The position numbers and the translations under genes were made by a program. The notes below the pieces were generated by a model. That model ran no database searches, was not told where the DNA came from, and saw only the letters and a program-made list of their open reading frames with translations. A stretch of 64,000 nucleotides of DNA from Type-B symbiont of Plautia stali (GTDB lineage Bacteria > Pseudomonadota > Gammaproteobacteria > Enterobacterales > Enterobacteriaceae): the NCBI GenBank assembly GCA_001485295.1, contig BBOA01000004.1:118843-182842 (forward strand). Reading direction: 5' to 3'. Shown here piece after piece: positions 51,558-60,915 of the stretch. Position 1 is the first letter of the stretch. The number at the start of each line of letters is the position of its first letter.

Positions 51558-52868
51558 TCATCGCGCCGCGCTGCTATTGAGCCAGAAAGCGGGCTGGCGA
51601 ATCGCCTGGGACGCCAGCGATTTCAGCCAGCGATCCTGATTTTGTGCAATGGAATGTTGCAGATCCTGCCACGGCGCTAGCCAGACAACCACCGCTTCCG
51701 GCGCGTAGGTGCCTGCCAGTAGATGCACCGCCAGCAGCTGACGCGACAGGCGAGTCGCCTTGTCATGATATTCGTTCGCCTGCTGTACGTCGCTGAAGGT
51801 CTCTTTCAGATCGGCTGCGATACGGCTCAGCATAATGTCGCTGAAGTGTTTAAAGGAGCCGTCGAGCTTCGCTAGGCTCCTCGCATCGATCCAGCGCCGC
51901 CACTGAAACTCCATCAGCCAGTGAGTAAGCGCTAACTGGGTTTCGACAGAGAGCGCGGAGAAGCTCAGCGCCTGAACATCTTTAACCGGCTCGGCGAGGG
52001 TCTCTTCCAGCGCAGTAAGCTTCTGACGCAGCTCGCTGCTCGCCTTGCGCGGTACCAACGCGCCGAACAGCGAAAAGGCCTGACGCAGCGCCTCCAGCGC
52101 CTCGACGACGCTGCGCTGCGCGTCGGGGTTGCCGCGCAGCCACACCTCTTCATGATATTGCCAGTGGCTGAGTGCGCTGGACATGGCGGTTACCATCCCC
52201 TCTTCCACCGTGGCTTTCGGCGCGGCTTTCAGCAGCGGAAACGGCCGCAGCAGACGCGGCGGATTGCCCTGCGCCAGCTGATGACCGCGCGCCGCCTTGC
52301 TCAGGCTGCCAAGACGCAGTCCGCCCGTGCCGATCAGCTGCTGAGCGAAGCTCATTATGTCGCTATGCTGGCCGCTTTTCAGTTCCAGCTTGACTTCAAA
52401 CAGATCTTCGCTCACCGTCTCAGTGGTGACGGCGCCGCGATCGAGCACCACTTCTACTTCGCTTCCACCGGTCTGAACCAGCCAAGTTTCACGCTGGAAA
52501 TGGGTGCTGAACAGCGGCTGCAGACGTGCCTGCAGCGCGGCGACGTCGGTGCGGTGCGGCCAGACCTCGGCGGGCAGCCGGGCGATATCCAGCTCTGGTT
52601 CGGGCAGGTCGATATTATACTCCGCGTGCTGATGCAGGCCGCCAAGGGTTTTTCCGGCGGTTTTCAGCGTCATTTCATAATGACTGTCTACGCCACGAAT
52701 GCTCAACCCCATATCCCAGCGACGCAGCTGATTGTCGTCGGTCTCAAAATAGGTGTTGCTTAGCGCCTGCGCGGCTTGGTGCTGATGGGGAAAATCCGCT
52801 AGGGTTTGCGCCAGTTGGCTGACGGCATCGGGCGTGGCAATGAACTTCAATTCGATTTCGATGGTCAT
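51558..52868 (-). CDS. ygiF: Inorganic triphosphatase YgiF (CYTH-CHAD)
   Basis: It hydrolyses inorganic tripolyphosphate. It has 436 residues (E. coli 433). The N-terminal CYTH tunnel domain (1 to about 200) opens with the signature EIELKF. The C-terminal CHAD helical domain has the conserved His and basic residues (about 220-430, for example RWLKSLASQAIRQPAFW at the end). The frame is intact, 25 nt before glnE, so the two are co-transcribed, as in E. coli. Confidence 0.94.
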   Translation of the reverse strand: MTIEIELKFIATPDAVSQLAQTLADFPHQHQAAQALSNTYFETDDNQLRRWDMGLSIRGVDSHYEMTLKTAGKTLGGLHQHAEYNIDLPEPELDIARLPAEVWPHRTDVAALQARLQPLFSTHFQRETWLVQTGGSEVEVVLDRGAVTTETVSEDLFEVKLELKSGQHSDIMSFAQQLIGTGGLRLGSLSKAARGHQLAQGNPPRLLRPFPLLKAAPKATVEEGMVTAMSSALSHWQYHEEVWLRGNPDAQRSVVEALEALRQAFSLFGALVPRKASSELRQKLTALEETLAEPVKDVQALSFSALSVETQLALTHWLMEFQWRRWIDARSLAKLDGSFKHFSDIMLSRIAADLKETFSDVQQANEYHDKATRLSRQLLAVHLLAGTYAPEAVVVWLAPWQDLQHSIAQNQDRWLKSLASQAIRQPAFWLNSSAAR

Positions 52869-53075
52869 AGTTTTTTATTCAATACGCTGCTGGCACTATA
52901 CGAGGATTATCTGGCGAAGAGTAATGCACAGAAGGCGGGCTGTCTCTGTTTTCTTTGCGCTTTCGCTACCCTTTTCGCAGGGAAATGAGACCAGCATAGT
53001 TCTCATTCAGATTTATGCGAGGCGGTTCTAGGCTATACCGGTAAATTTACAGACCCCAAGCTAAAACGACATCGA

Positions 53076-53643
53076 ATGAAAAAAATTGTAATCGCAGGCC
53101 TTATCTTGCTGACTCTGAGCACGCTTGCTCCAGCTCATGCCGACGAAAAATACTGCATCTCCGACAAATTATCTACCTGGGTTCACAGCGGACCGGGCGA
53201 TCAGTATCGCCTGCTCGACAAGCTGAACGCGGGCGAAGAAGTGCAGCTGGTGCAGACCAACAACGACACCCACTATGGCCAGATCTGCGATTCGGAAGGC
53301 CGCACTGCCTAGATCCAGCCGTCGCAGCTCAGCGCCGAGCCAAGCCTGCGCACGCGCGTGCCGCAGCTGGAGCAGCAGGTCAAAGATCTCACCGCCAAGC
53401 TGGTCAACATCGATAATAGCTGGAATCAGCGCACCTCGGAAATGCAGAACAAAGTCGCCAACAGCGACAGCGTGATCAACGGACTGAAGGACGAAAACCA
53501 GAAGCTGAAAAACGAGCTGATCGTGGCACAGAAAAAAGTGAGCGCCGCCAACGTTCAGCTGGACGACAAGCAGTGTACCATCATTATGCAGTGGTTTATG
53601 TATGGTGCCGCGCCGCAAGAAAAAAGACCGCTGGATGAATTAA
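53076..53643 (+). pseudogene. ygiM: SH3-domain membrane protein YgiM, stop codon plus loss of membrane anchor
   Basis: A signal peptide (MKKIVIAGLILLTLSTLAPAHA) and a bacterial SH3 domain (KLSTWVHSGPGDQYRLL, then AGEEVQLVQ) are open to TAG at 53310-53312, Trp in the family (GCCTGGATC to GCCTAGATC). The coiled coil continues in frame (LRTRVPQLEQQVKDLTAKL to KLKNELIVAQKKV). At IIMQWFMYG the C-terminal transmembrane helix is deleted, and the end RRKKKDRWMN lies in another frame. It could at most give a 78-residue secreted SH3 fragment. Confidence 0.93.
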
Positions 53644-53799
53644 GCCTTTTACCGCGTGACAGCGTCAGCAGCCGGATGGCATCTTTTGATGACCTTTTCG
53701 TCATGCCTGCAATCTGGCCATTGTGTGCAACAATAGAGCAACAGGCGTGCTGAATCATGTTATGCGGCGCGCCTTCATTTTTATCTGTGGAGTGGTGGA

Positions 53800-55032
53800 G
53801 TGAAGACGTATTTAGTAGGCGGCGCTGTTCGCGATGCGCTGCTAAACCTCCCGGTCAAAGATCGGGACTGGGTCGTGGTCGGCGCGACGCCCGACGCGCT
53901 GCAGGCGAAGGGTTTTCAGCAAGTGGGCCGCGACTTCCCGGTGTTTTTACATCCTGACAGCCGTGAAGAGCACGCGCTAGCGCGCACTGAACGGAAAAAC
54001 GGCAACGGCTACACCGGCTTTGTCACTTGGTCCGCGCCTAACGTAACGCTGGAGCAGGATCTGCAACGCCGCGATCTGACGATCAACGCTATCGCGCAGG
54101 CGGAAAACGGTGATCTGATCGATCCCTTTCAGGGGCAGCACGATATGCGGGCGCGTCTGCTGCGCCACGTTTCCGACGCCTTTAAAGAAGATCCGCTGCG
54201 CGTGTTGCGCGTGGCGCGCTTCGCCGCGCGTTTCGCTCATCTTAATTTCCGCATTGCCGATGAGACTCTGGCGCTGATGCGCCAGATGGCGGCGAGCGGC
54301 GAGCTGAGCCACCTTACCGCCGAGCGCGTCTGGAAAGATACGAAAAAAGCGCTTACCTCGCGCAATCCGCAGGTCTATTTTCAGGTGCTACGCGACTGCG
54401 GCGCGCTGGCAGTGCTGTTCCCGGAGCTTGATCGACTGTTCGGCATTCCCGCACCGGCGAAGTGGCACCCAGAAATCGACACAGGCGTGCATACCCTGAT
54501 GGCGCTGACGCTGGCGGCGTCGATGTCGGACGAGGTGGACGTGCGTTTCGCTACGCTGTTCCACGACGTCGGCAAAGCGCTGACGCCGCCGGAAAAGTGG
54601 CCGAGTCATCACGGCCACGGCGCAGCCGGCGTACCGCTGGTGGAAGCGCTCTGCCTGCGCCTGCGCGTGCCGAACGCCGTGCGCGATCTAGCGCTGATCG
54701 TCACCGAATTTCACGATGTGGTGCATGCCATCGAGCACCAGAGCGCCGATGCCTTAGTGGCGCTGTTCGACCGCATCGACGCCTGGCGTAAACCGCAGAG
54801 GGTCGAACAGATCGCGCTTACCAGCGAAGCGGACGCGCGCGGGCGCGCCGGGCTGGAGAGCATGGCCTATCCGCAGGGCGATTACCTGCGTCAGGTCTTT
54901 GCGCTGGCGCAGTCGGTACCGACCAAAGCGGTAATCGAAGCAGGTTTTAAGGGCGCTGAGGTGCGAGAAGAGCTGACACGGCGTCGAGTCGCCGCCGTGG
55001 TGCAGGGGATCGCGGAGATGCGGCCAGCCTGA
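53800..55032 (+). CDS. cca: CCA-adding tRNA nucleotidyltransferase
   Basis: Adds or repairs the 3' CCA of all tRNAs. It has 410 residues (E. coli 412), with a GTG start at 53800, also used in E. coli. The class II nucleotidyltransferase motif GGAVRDALL and the metal-binding pair in KDRDWVVVG are present, then [10 protein letters not shown] and the [11 protein letters not shown] neck. The C-terminal HD domain carries [11 protein letters not shown]. The frame is intact. Confidence 0.97.
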   Translation: MKTYLVGGAVRDALLNLPVKDRDWVVVGATPDALQAKGFQQVGRDFPVFLHPDSREEHALARTERKNGNGYTGFVTWSAPNVTLEQDLQRRDLTINAIAQAENGDLIDPFQGQHDMRARLLRHVSDAFKEDPLRVLRVARFAARFAHLNFRIADETLALMRQMAASGELSHLTAERVWKDTKKALTSRNPQVYFQVLRDCGALAVLFPELDRLFGIPAPAKWHPEIDTGVHTLMALTLAASMSDEVDVRFATLFHDVGKALTPPEKWPSHHGHGAAGVPLVEALCLRLRVPNAVRDLALIVTEFHDVVHAIEHQSADALVALFDRIDAWRKPQRVEQIALTSEADARGRAGLESMAYPQGDYLRQVFALAQSVPTKAVIEAGFKGAEVREELTRRRVAAVVQGIAEMRPA

Positions 55033-55043
55033 TTGCTGGCCGC
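55020..55043 (+). terminator. Stem-loop overlapping the cca stop codon
   Basis: GCGGCCAGC / GCTGGCCGC, a perfect 9-bp stem with a 6-nt loop that contains the TGA of cca. It lies between the convergent cca and uppP. No T tract is seen. Confidence 0.55.
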
Positions 55044-55050
55044 GCGGGCG

Positions 55051-55866
55051 TTACATAAAGATAGCGTAGACGGCCGCCGCTACGATAAAGCGGTAGATGG
55101 CGAAAGAGAAGAACGAAATACGTTTGATCAGCTCAAGGAAGACTTTGATGGCAATCAGCTCCACGATAAAGACGGTGATGAAGCTGACAGCGAACATCGG
55201 AAAATCGCTCATCGTCAGGAACCCGACGCTTTTACAGAGATCTAACACGGTGGTGCCCATTATCATCGGCACGGCGAAGATAAAGTAGAACTCCGAGGCC
55301 GCGTAACAGCTGACACCCATCAGCATGCCGCCGGAAATGGTGGCGCCGGAGCGAGAGAAGCCCGGCTAGAGCATAAGGCACTGAAAGCAGCCGAATAAGG
55401 CCTGACGATAGGTACTATCGTCGATCCCGACCGCTTTCGGCTGTTTCGGCTTTAGGTATTCCGCCGCTAGCAGCAGCACGCTTCCGACCACCAGCGCATA
55501 CATGACGTTAATCGGGTCGAATAGTGTTTTGATCTGGTCGTGCAGCACCAGCCCGATGACCACCGCTGGGATCATCCCTAGCCGGATATGGATCAGCGTC
55601 AGATGCCCGCGGCCTACGCCTTCGTGCTTCACTTCGCCAAAGTGAATGCTGATTAAGCCAAAGAGACGACGCCAGAACATCACCACTACGGTGAGTATCG
55701 ATCCGAGCTGAATCACCACTTCGAAGGTTTCCGCTTCATCGCCTTCGAAGCCTAGCAGGTGGCCGATAATAATCATGTGCCTCGTCGAGGAGACTGGCAG
55801 AAAATCCGTCAGTCCCTCCACAATGCCTAAGATTGCAGCCACCCAAAGCTAATGAATATCTGCCAT
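55051..55866 (-). pseudogene. uppP: Undecaprenyl-diphosphatase UppP (BacA) with two amber codons in an otherwise open frame
   Basis: From ATG 55866 (AAGGAAAATGTG before it) to the stop at 55051 the whole 271-codon frame aligns with E. coli UppP (273) without a frameshift. Two TAGs interrupt it: codon 6 (55851-55849) and codon 167 (55368-55366), the latter at the Trp before [13 protein letters not shown]. The first active-site motif reads [15 protein letters not shown] (family E-G-x-T-E-F-L-P-x-S-S-T-G-H-M), so Glu21 is now Asp and a Gly is Arg. Without readthrough no active enzyme forms; PgpB/YbjG-type phosphatases could replace it. Confidence 0.9.
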
Positions 55867-56037
55867 CACATTTTCCTTGTATCTGTTTCAAACCCATTAA
55901 AAAGGCGGACGCGAAGATGCTTACGCCTGAAATTTCGCCATTGTCTGCTTGAGGGAAACCTTAAAGCTTTAGGCGACAGCGGGTTTCTTAACGCAGCGGC
56001 GCCAGTTATGACAAGCAATAATCTATTTTAGATTCAT

Positions 56038-56053
56038 TGTGATAGCAATCACA
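56038..56053. promoter_or_regulatory. Perfect CRP-like palindrome between folB and uppP
   Basis: TGTGATAGCAATCACA fits TGTGA-N6-TCACA exactly. It lies 7 nt past the folB stop and about 170 nt upstream of the dead uppP. No promoter was identified beside it. Confidence 0.55.
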
Positions 56054-56059
56054 TCCATC

Positions 56060-56419
56060 TTATTTAGGAATAGTGCCGCGCGTGATGCGCACGCCGACCT
56101 GCGCGGCCTGCGCCACGGCGCCCGGTTTGGCGACCTTGATTCGCACGCCCGGCGTGTTGAAACGTGTCATCAGCAGATCGGCGATCTCTTCGGCTACGCG
56201 CTCAACCAGCGCGAAGCGCGTACCGCTAAGGTGGGTTAGGATCGCCTCAGAGACATCAGCATAGCTCAAACAGTCGTTTACATAGTCGCTGCGTGTCGCC
56301 TGAAGGTTGTCCCACGCCATTTCGACATCGAGTACCAGCCTCTGCTGGATGCCCTGTTCCCAGTCGTAAACACCAATGATGGTGTACACAGTGAGTTGTT
56401 CGATAAAAACGATATCCAT
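56060..56419 (-). CDS. folB: Dihydroneopterin aldolase FolB
   Basis: Makes 6-hydroxymethyl-dihydropterin in folate synthesis. It has 119 residues (E. coli 122). It begins MDIVFIEQLTVYTIIGVYDWEQGIQQRLVLDVEM, keeping the catalytic Tyr and the GVYDWE substrate motif. The conserved LVERVAEEIADLL helix and the late VRIKVAKPGAV with the catalytic Lys are present. It is intact, and divergent from plsY as in E. coli. Confidence 0.95.
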   Translation of the reverse strand: MDIVFIEQLTVYTIIGVYDWEQGIQQRLVLDVEMAWDNLQATRSDYVNDCLSYADVSEAILTHLSGTRFALVERVAEEIADLLMTRFNTPGVRIKVAKPGAVAQAAQVGVRITRGTIPK

Positions 56420-56527
56420 GATAGTAGTCTCTGTTTTTGGCTAAGCCGGATACCACTTCCGGCATATAATTCATATTATCCACGGTTAACAAAGACAAAA
56501 CGACCCTAAAGGAAACGGTACGGTAAT

Positions 56528-57139
56528 ATGAGTGCTATCGCGCTTATTATGATTTTTTTCGCGTATCTTTGCAGTTCGATTTCGAGCGCAATTCTGGTCT
56601 GCAAAGTCGCCGGTCTGCCCGATCCGCGCACTCAGGGTTCAGGCAATCCTGGCGCGACTAACGTATTGCGCATCGGCGGCAAAGCCGTAGCAGCCTGCGT
56701 ATTGGTTTTCGATATTCTTAAAGGCATGGTGCCGGTATGGCTGGCCTATCTGCTGCATCTCGCTCCGTTCTATCTCGGCCTCACCGCTATCGCCGCCTGT
56801 CTCGGCCATATCTATCCGCTCTTTTTTCGCTTTCGCGGCGGCAAAGGCGTGGCGACCGCGCTGGGCGCTATAGCGCCTATCGGCTGGGATTTAACCGGGT
56901 TGATGACCGGCACTTGGCTGCTGACGGTTCTGCTAAGCGGCTACTCGTCACTAGGCGCCATCGTCAGCGCTCTAATTGCGCCCTTTTACGTCTGGTGGTT
57001 TAAGCCGCAGTTCACCTTTCCGGTATCGATACTGTCATGCCTGATTCTGCTGCGTCATCACGACAATATTCAGCAACTGTGGCGCGGTCAGGAGAATAAA
57101 ATCTGGAAGCGTAAAAAAGCGTGCGAAGAGAAGAAATAA
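56528..57139 (+). CDS. plsY: Acyl-phosphate:glycerol-3-phosphate acyltransferase PlsY
   Basis: Inner-membrane enzyme that makes lysophosphatidic acid from acyl-phosphate, feeding PlsC. It has 203 residues (E. coli 205), about five membrane helices, and the three loop motifs: [34 protein letters not shown] and the C-terminal [16 protein letters not shown]. The frame is intact. In E. coli the ttd genes lie between plsY and tsaD; here the two are adjacent. Confidence 0.96.
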   Translation: MSAIALIMIFFAYLCSSISSAILVCKVAGLPDPRTQGSGNPGATNVLRIGGKAVAACVLVFDILKGMVPVWLAYLLHLAPFYLGLTAIAACLGHIYPLFFRFRGGKGVATALGAIAPIGWDLTGLMTGTWLLTVLLSGYSSLGAIVSALIAPFYVWWFKPQFTFPVSILSCLILLRHHDNIQQLWRGQENKIWKRKKACEEKK

Positions 57140-57140
57140 A

Positions 57141-57165
57141 GCCGGCGATCGATGCCGGCTTTTTT
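57141..57165 (+). terminator. Rho-independent terminator between plsY and tsaD
   Basis: GCCGGC-GATCGAT-GCCGGC followed directly by six T, 1 nt after the plsY stop. It is a textbook intrinsic terminator. Confidence 0.88.
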
Positions 57166-57167
57166 CA

Positions 57168-58181
57168 TCAGATTGCCGGCATTTCCGCCAGTGGCCAGCG
57201 CGGCCGTACGCTGACGCCGAGCCCGCTGCACGTGCCCGCTTTCAGACGTATCATGCCCGCATAGGCGATCATCGCGCCGTTGTCGGTGCAGAACTCCGGG
57301 CGCGCGTAGAAGACCTTGCCGCCGCGTGTCTGCATCATTTGCGCCATTCGCTCGCGCAGCGAGCGGTTAGCGCTGACGCCGCCCGCAATCACCAGCCGCT
57401 TAAAGCTGGTTTGATCCAGCGCGCGCTTGCACTTGATCATCAGCGTATCGACCACCGCATTCTCGAAGGCGCGGGCGATATCGGCGCGGGTCTGCGCGTC
57501 GTCCGCATTTTCGCTGATAGTGTTGGCGGCAAAGGTTTTCAGGCCGGAAAAGCTGAAGTCCAGCCCAGGACGATCCGTCATCGGACGCGGGAAGGTAAAA
57601 CGTCCCGCGACGCCCTGCTGTGCCATCTTCGACAGCATCGGTCCGCCGGGATAGTCTAGTCCGAGCAGCTTGGCGGTTTTATCGAAGGCTTCACCCGCCG
57701 CGTCGTCGATGGATTCGCCCAGCAGCGTATATTCGCCGATGCCGGCGACGCCGATCAGCTGGGTATGTCCGCCCGACACCAGTAGCGCCACAAACGGGAA
57801 CGCCGGCGGGTTCTCTTCCAGCATTGGCGCTAGCAGATGGCCTTCCATATGGTGGACGGGAACCGCTGGCACCTTCCACGCAAAGGCCAGCGCGCGGCCA
57901 ATGGTGGCGCCGACCAGTAGCGCGCTGACCAGACCCGGCCCCGCCGTGTAGGCGACGGCGTCTATCTGCTGCGGCTGTAGGTTCGCCTGTTTCAGCGCCG
58001 CCTGAATCAGCGGCACGGTTTTGCGCACATGATCGCGCGACGCCAGTTCCGGCACCACGCCGCCGTAATCCGCGTGCAGTTCCACTTGGCTGTAAAGCTG
58101 ATTGGCGAGCAAGCCCGCTTCGTCACCATAGATTGCGATGCCGGTTTCATCGCAGGATGTTTCAATACCCAGAATTCGCAT
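57168..58181 (-). CDS. tsaD: tRNA N6-adenosine threonylcarbamoyltransferase TsaD
   Basis: Catalytic subunit of the t6A complex with TsaB, TsaC and TsaE, modifying A37 of ANN-decoding tRNAs. It has 337 residues, the E. coli length. It begins [18 protein letters not shown]. The metal ligands are in [12 protein letters not shown], and the nucleotide-binding [12 protein letters not shown] and [14 protein letters not shown] are intact. It is divergent from rpsU. Confidence 0.97.
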   Translation of the reverse strand: MRILGIETSCDETGIAIYGDEAGLLANQLYSQVELHADYGGVVPELASRDHVRKTVPLIQAALKQANLQPQQIDAVAYTAGPGLVSALLVGATIGRALAFAWKVPAVPVHHMEGHLLAPMLEENPPAFPFVALLVSGGHTQLIGVAGIGEYTLLGESIDDAAGEAFDKTAKLLGLDYPGGPMLSKMAQQGVAGRFTFPRPMTDRPGLDFSFSGLKTFAANTISENADDAQTRADIARAFENAVVDTLMIKCKRALDQTSFKRLVIAGGVSANRSLRERMAQMMQTRGGKVFYARPEFCTDNGAMIAYAGMIRLKAGTCSGLGVSVRPRWPLAEMPAI

Positions 58182-58261
58182 AGCGCTTACCTCTTACTTG
58201 CGGCGCGCAGTGTAGCATAGCAACACCTTCGTCCGTCGACGCTTTCGCTGCAAAAAGTGAT

Positions 58262-58290
58262 TTCGTGGCTCGCAAAGAGTGCGCTATACT
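58262..58290 (+). promoter_or_regulatory. Candidate promoter of the rpsU-dnaG-rpoD operon
   Basis: A good TATACT -10 (58285-58290) lies 17 nt after a weak TTCGTG -35 (58262-58267), about 190 nt before rpsU, between it and the divergent tsaD. Further promoters in the leader are likely. Confidence 0.45.
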
Positions 58291-58408
58291 CCGCAGCCTT
58301 GAAAAAACCCGCAGCCACATCGGCAAACGCTCCTGTTGGTTCTTTATTGTCCATGGTGCTTTACAAACCAGCTGGCGTTGGAGTAAGATTTAGAGTAAAA
58401 TGCTGTAG

Positions 58409-58696
<288 letters not shown>

Positions 58697-58753
58697 GTTC
58701 TTCCGGAGGTTTGTCTCCACCGCGTGTTAAACGCAGACAGAGTCACGTAAGAG

Positions 58754-58780
58754 GCCGTGCTTTCCGAAAGGAAGCGCGGC
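58754..58780 (+). terminator. Attenuating stem-loop between rpsU and dnaG
   Basis: GCCGTGCTTTCC-GAAA-GGAAGCGCGGC followed by TTGTTGCC. In E. coli a partial terminator at this place lets S21 be made in excess over primase; position and structure match. Confidence 0.7.
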
Positions 58781-58814
58781 TTGTTGCCGTTTATGAGCTG
58801 AAAATTTAGGGCTT

Positions 58815-60560
58815 ATGGCTGGAAGAATCCCACACGTTTTTATCAATGATCTGCTTGCCCGCACGGACATCGTGGATCTTATCGATGCCCGCGTTAAGCT
58901 GAAAAAGCAGGGTAAGAACTTTCATGCGTGCTGTCCTTTCCATAATGAAAAAAACCCCTCTTTCACCGTAAACGGCGAAAAGCAGTTCTATCACTGCTTC
59001 GGCTGCGGCGCACACGGCAACGCCATCGACTTTTTGATGAATTACGATCGACTGGAGTTTGTCGAGAGTATCGAAGAGCTGGCGACGCAGCATGGTCTGG
59101 AAGTGCCCTACGAAGCGGGCAGCGGGCCGAATCCGATAGAGCGCCATCAGCGTCAGAACCTCTATCAGCTGATGGACAACCTTAACGGTTTTTATCAGCA
59201 AAGCCTGACGCAGTCCCATGCGCGCGCGGCGCGCGACTATCTCAGCAACCGCGGCTTAAGCGCCGAAGTGATTGAGCATTTCGCCATTGGTTTCGCACCC
59301 GCTGGTTGGGATAACGTTTTAAAGCGTTTCGGCGATAATAAGGATAATAATGACTCTCTGATGGAAGCCGGCATGCTGGTTTCCAACGACAAGGGCTGCA
59401 CCTACGACCGCTTCCGCGGGCGCGTGATGTTTCCCATCCGCGATAAGCGCGGGCGGGTCATTGGTTTCGGCGGTCGCGTGCTGGGCAACGATACTCCCAA
59501 GTACCTCAACTCGCCGGAAACGCCCATTTTTCACAAAGGCCGCCAGCTTTACGGCCTGTACGAAGCGCAAAAGAATCATCCGCAGCCTGCTCGTCTGCTA
59601 GTGGTCGAAGGCTATATGGACGTGGTGGCGCTGGTGCAGTTCGGCATCGATTACGTGGTGGCGTCGTTAGGCACCTCGACCACGGCGGAGCATATCCAGC
59701 TGCTGTTCCACAGCACCGATACCGTGATTTGCTGCTACGACGGCGATCGCGCCGGGCGCGAAGCCGCGTGGCGCGCACTGGAAACTGCATTGCCTTACAT
59801 GAATGACGGACGTCAGCTACGCTTTATGTTTTTGCCTGACGGCGAAGACCCGGACACGCTGGTGCGTAAAGAAGGGAAAGACGCGTTTGAGGCGCGTATG
59901 GAGCAGGCGATGCCGCTCTCTTCTTTCCTGTTCGACTCGCTGTTGCCGCAGGTGGATCTGAGCACGCGCGACGGTAAAGCGCGCCTCAGCACGCTGGCGC
60001 TGCCGTTGATTACGCAGATCCAAGGCGAAACCCTGCGCATCTATATGCGTCAGGAGCTGGGTAATAAACTCGGCATTCTTGACGATAACCAGTTAGAGAA
60101 GCTGATGCCGAAGCAACCAGCCAGCGGCGCGGCTCCGACGGCATCGCCGCTGAAGCGCACTACCATGCGCGTGCTGGTGGCGCTGCTGGTGCAAAATCCG
60201 CAGCTGGCAACGCGGGTGCCGACGCTTGAGGGACTGGCGCAGATGAAAATGGCCGGCTTGCCGCTGTTTATTGAATTGGTTAGCCATTGTAACAAGAATC
60301 CTGGGTTGACCACCGGACAACTACTAGAATTATATCGTGGGACAAATTTTAGCCGGACGCTTGAAACCTTAGCCATATGGAACCACATGATAGTCGATGA
60401 GGAAGTTGAAGCAGTGTTTCATGACTCGCTGGCGAGCATTTACGACGCCGCGCTGGAACAACGTCTGGAAGAGCTGATCGCACGCGATCGCACCCATGGT
60501 TTGGGCGCCGAAGAGCGCCGCGAATTCTGGACATTAAGCCAAGCGCTGGCGAAAAAGTAG
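58815..60560 (+). CDS. dnaG: DNA primase DnaG
   Basis: Makes RNA primers at the fork. It has 581 residues, the E. coli length. The N-terminal zinc ribbon has CPFHNEKNPSF and HCFGCGAHGNAIDFLM (Cys40, His43, Cys61, Cys64). The core has the basic RGRVMFPIRD, and the TOPRIM metals lie in VVEGYMDVVAL and CYDGDRAGREAAW. The DnaB-binding C-terminal domain (about 440-581) is complete. The frame is intact. Confidence 0.98.
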   Translation: MAGRIPHVFINDLLARTDIVDLIDARVKLKKQGKNFHACCPFHNEKNPSFTVNGEKQFYHCFGCGAHGNAIDFLMNYDRLEFVESIEELATQHGLEVPYEAGSGPNPIERHQRQNLYQLMDNLNGFYQQSLTQSHARAARDYLSNRGLSAEVIEHFAIGFAPAGWDNVLKRFGDNKDNNDSLMEAGMLVSNDKGCTYDRFRGRVMFPIRDKRGRVIGFGGRVLGNDTPKYLNSPETPIFHKGRQLYGLYEAQKNHPQPARLLVVEGYMDVVALVQFGIDYVVASLGTSTTAEHIQLLFHSTDTVICCYDGDRAGREAAWRALETALPYMNDGRQLRFMFLPDGEDPDTLVRKEGKDAFEARMEQAMPLSSFLFDSLLPQVDLSTRDGKARLSTLALPLITQIQGETLRIYMRQELGNKLGILDDNQLEKLMPKQPASGAAPTASPLKRTTMRVLVALLVQNPQLATRVPTLEGLAQMKMAGLPLFIELVSHCNKNPGLTTGQLLELYRGTNFSRTLETLAIWNHMIVDEEVEAVFHDSLASIYDAALEQRLEELIARDRTHGLGAEERREFWTLSQALAKK

Positions 60561-60915
60561 AATTTTAAGTGTATCAGAGTGTTGTGGATAGCCAAAAAGC
60601 GCCTCTCTGACCCATTAGTTTCTAGGGCAACGCGCCGCAAGCCGAGGCTAAGCGACGCGATAAGCCAAGCCGAAGACCTTATAATTTAGAAATGCATAGC
60701 GCCGATGCTCACAGTTAGCAGGACTACAGCGGAGAAGCTAGCCGGGCTGGCGCGTATAGATCGCGCACAGTTAAAGAGGCTTAAGTGCCGATGTACGAGG
60801 AGCAAAAGCCCTAGCCGCGACGAAGGCAGCGGCAATAACACAACGCCTTCACTATTATAGTTGGCTCGCTGCCGACTGACACTAATCTAATTAACAGAAG
60901 TGTGGATACCGTCTT
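60561..60915 (+). other. dnaG-rpoD spacer
   Basis: 355 nt with no reading frame of note. As I recall, the E. coli spacer is shorter, about 200 nt. It contains several TAG- and CTAG-rich stretches (for example near 60622 and 60742) and ends in the rpoD leader with GTGTGGAT. A short lost gene or expanded leader cannot be told apart by eye. Confidence 0.4.
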
